From Paracoccus jeotgali (GTDB lineage Bacteria; Pseudomonadota; Alphaproteobacteria; Rhodobacterales; Rhodobacteraceae): a DNA stretch of 64,000 bases. Below, piece after piece: positions 63,433 through 64,000 of the stretch (position 1 is the first letter of the stretch; each line of letters opens with the position of its first letter). A program made the translations under genes and the position numbers. The stretch is taken from assembly GCF_002865605.1 (NCBI RefSeq), contig NZ_CP025583.1, positions 2,150,501 to 2,214,500 of the forward strand, read 5' to 3'. The notes below the pieces were generated by a model, which saw only the letters and a program-made list of their open reading frames with translations, searched no databases and was not told the DNA's origin.

Positions 63433-64000
63433 TCAGTTCAGCGATTGCGACACGTCTTGCAGCGCCTTTTCGGCGGCCAGCCAGGCCTTCGCCTGCGCGG
63501 TCCAGTCGGCCATCGCCTTCTGCCCCGGCTCTGGCAGCGCGGCCAGTTCATCCAGCGCGGCCTGCACCTGCCCCTGCCCGACCAGCGCCCCGGCGCGTGA
63601 CAGGATGGCGTCGGGATCGTCACCTTCGCGCGGCTCGACCGAGCGGGCGCCGGTCTGCACGCGCAGGAAGTTCCCGATCGCGCCCACCGGCCCCCGGCGC
63701 GGCGATTCCGCCTTGAGCGAGGCGGTCAGCGCGGCGCGGGCGGCCGCGTCATAGCCCATCTGCAACTGGTCCAGCGTCGGCAGATCGCCCTGCGCCAGAG
63801 GTTCCGGCACGGTGACGCCGGCCTCTTGCAACTGCGCCACGGCCTCGGTCGGCGAGCCCTCGCCACCGTTCAGCACCGCGCCCAGCAGCGCCAGCGAGGC
63901 CACCGCCTGCGCCCGGTCGCTGGCTTTTTCAGCCTCGGCCTTGACGCTGTCCAGACGCTCGCGCGCCTCGGCGGCGGCGGTTTCGATTTCCGAGCGGATG
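63433..64000 (-). CDS. Mic60/mitofilin-like protein, 3' part
   Basis: Only the C-terminal 188 residues are in the window; the start lies beyond 64000. The visible part begins in a charged helical segment (IRSEIETAAAEARERLDSVK) and continues into the mitofilin-type domain (QAVASLALLGAVLN, FLRVQTGARSVEPREGDDPD, ALLDEL-like repeats). Alphaproteobacterial Mic60 is an inner-membrane protein with contacts to the outer membrane and is the ancestor of the mitochondrial crista protein. Located just upstream of hemY on the same strand, its usual place in Alphaproteobacteria. The C-terminal position and domain are clear; full architecture cannot be seen. Confidence 0.85.
   Translation of the reverse strand, partial: IRSEIETAAAEARERLDSVKAEAEKASDRAQAVASLALLGAVLNGGEGSPTEAVAQLQEAGVTVPEPLAQGDLPTLDQLQMGYDAAARAALTASLKAESPRRGPVGAIGNFLRVQTGARSVEPREGDDPDAILSRAGALVGQGQVQAALDELAALPEPGQKAMADWTAQAKAWLAAEKALQDVSQSLN

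Overview
The window is gene-dense, GC-rich chromosomal DNA from an alphaproteobacterium, most likely a Paracoccus-like member of the Rhodobacterales. The grounds are the pepA/lptFG-lptD-surA-pdxA-rsmA block, tatABC with a DUF815 ATPase, a zinc-ribbon gene divergent from ftsEX-plsC, a hemY gene followed by a Mic60/mitofilin-like gene, and a di-heme cytochrome c peroxidase preceded by an FNR-type box. No taxonomic search was possible, so genus level is inference.

Layout. 0.2-4.8 kb (minus): response regulator, small membrane protein, SSF-type transporter/histidine kinase and an orphan FliM/FliN-like protein in one overlapping unit. 4.9-8.8 kb (minus): XRE regulator, DUF815 ATPase, tatC, tatB, tatA. 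9.0-12.3 kb: marC and an aspartic protease (plus), holC and pepA (minus). 12.5-20.3 kb (plus): lptF-lptG-lptD-surA-pdxA-rsmA, linking LPS export and outer-membrane biogenesis to vitamin B6 and rRNA modification. 20.4-23.5 kb (minus): DUF4167 protein with an 18-nt tandem repeat, prmC, prfA. 23.6-27.2 kb: gdhA, agmatinase (minus), cytochrome c peroxidase. 27.4-35.2 kb (plus): rpsF-rpsR-rplI, an unknown membrane protein, a BrkB/YihY protein, nnrD, tRNA-Leu(UAG), tig, glnB-glnA. 35.3-39.4 kb (minus): an atypical A/T-richer unknown gene coupled to pheS, a HisC-type aminotransferase, a zinc-ribbon membrane protein. 39.6-42.3 kb (plus): ftsE, ftsX, plsC, a small lipoprotein. 42.5-46.2 kb (minus): metH. 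46.3-50.9 kb (plus): metG, arginase, a 27-residue membrane ORF, an XpaC-like protein, truA. 50.9-54.3 kb (minus): carB. 54.6-58.4 kb (plus): a translationally coupled operon of tri-heme cytochrome c, Tat-exported FAD amine oxidase and mono-heme cytochrome c. 58.4-61.3 kb (minus): tctC-tctB-tctA. 61.5-64.0 kb (minus): hemY and the 3' part of a Mic60-like gene that runs off the window.

Most of the window is housekeeping. The most unusual parts are the cytochrome/amine-oxidase operon, which looks like a periplasmic amine dehydrogenase respiratory module; the sensor operon that ends in a flagellar-switch-like protein and whose receiver carries a long internal insertion; the foreign-looking gene fused by overlap to pheS with no pheT beside it; a good candidate class II FNR promoter on the peroxidase gene; and low-complexity insertions in several otherwise conserved enzymes (PepA, LptF, response regulator). 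No CRISPR array, IS element, prophage or rRNA operon was seen.
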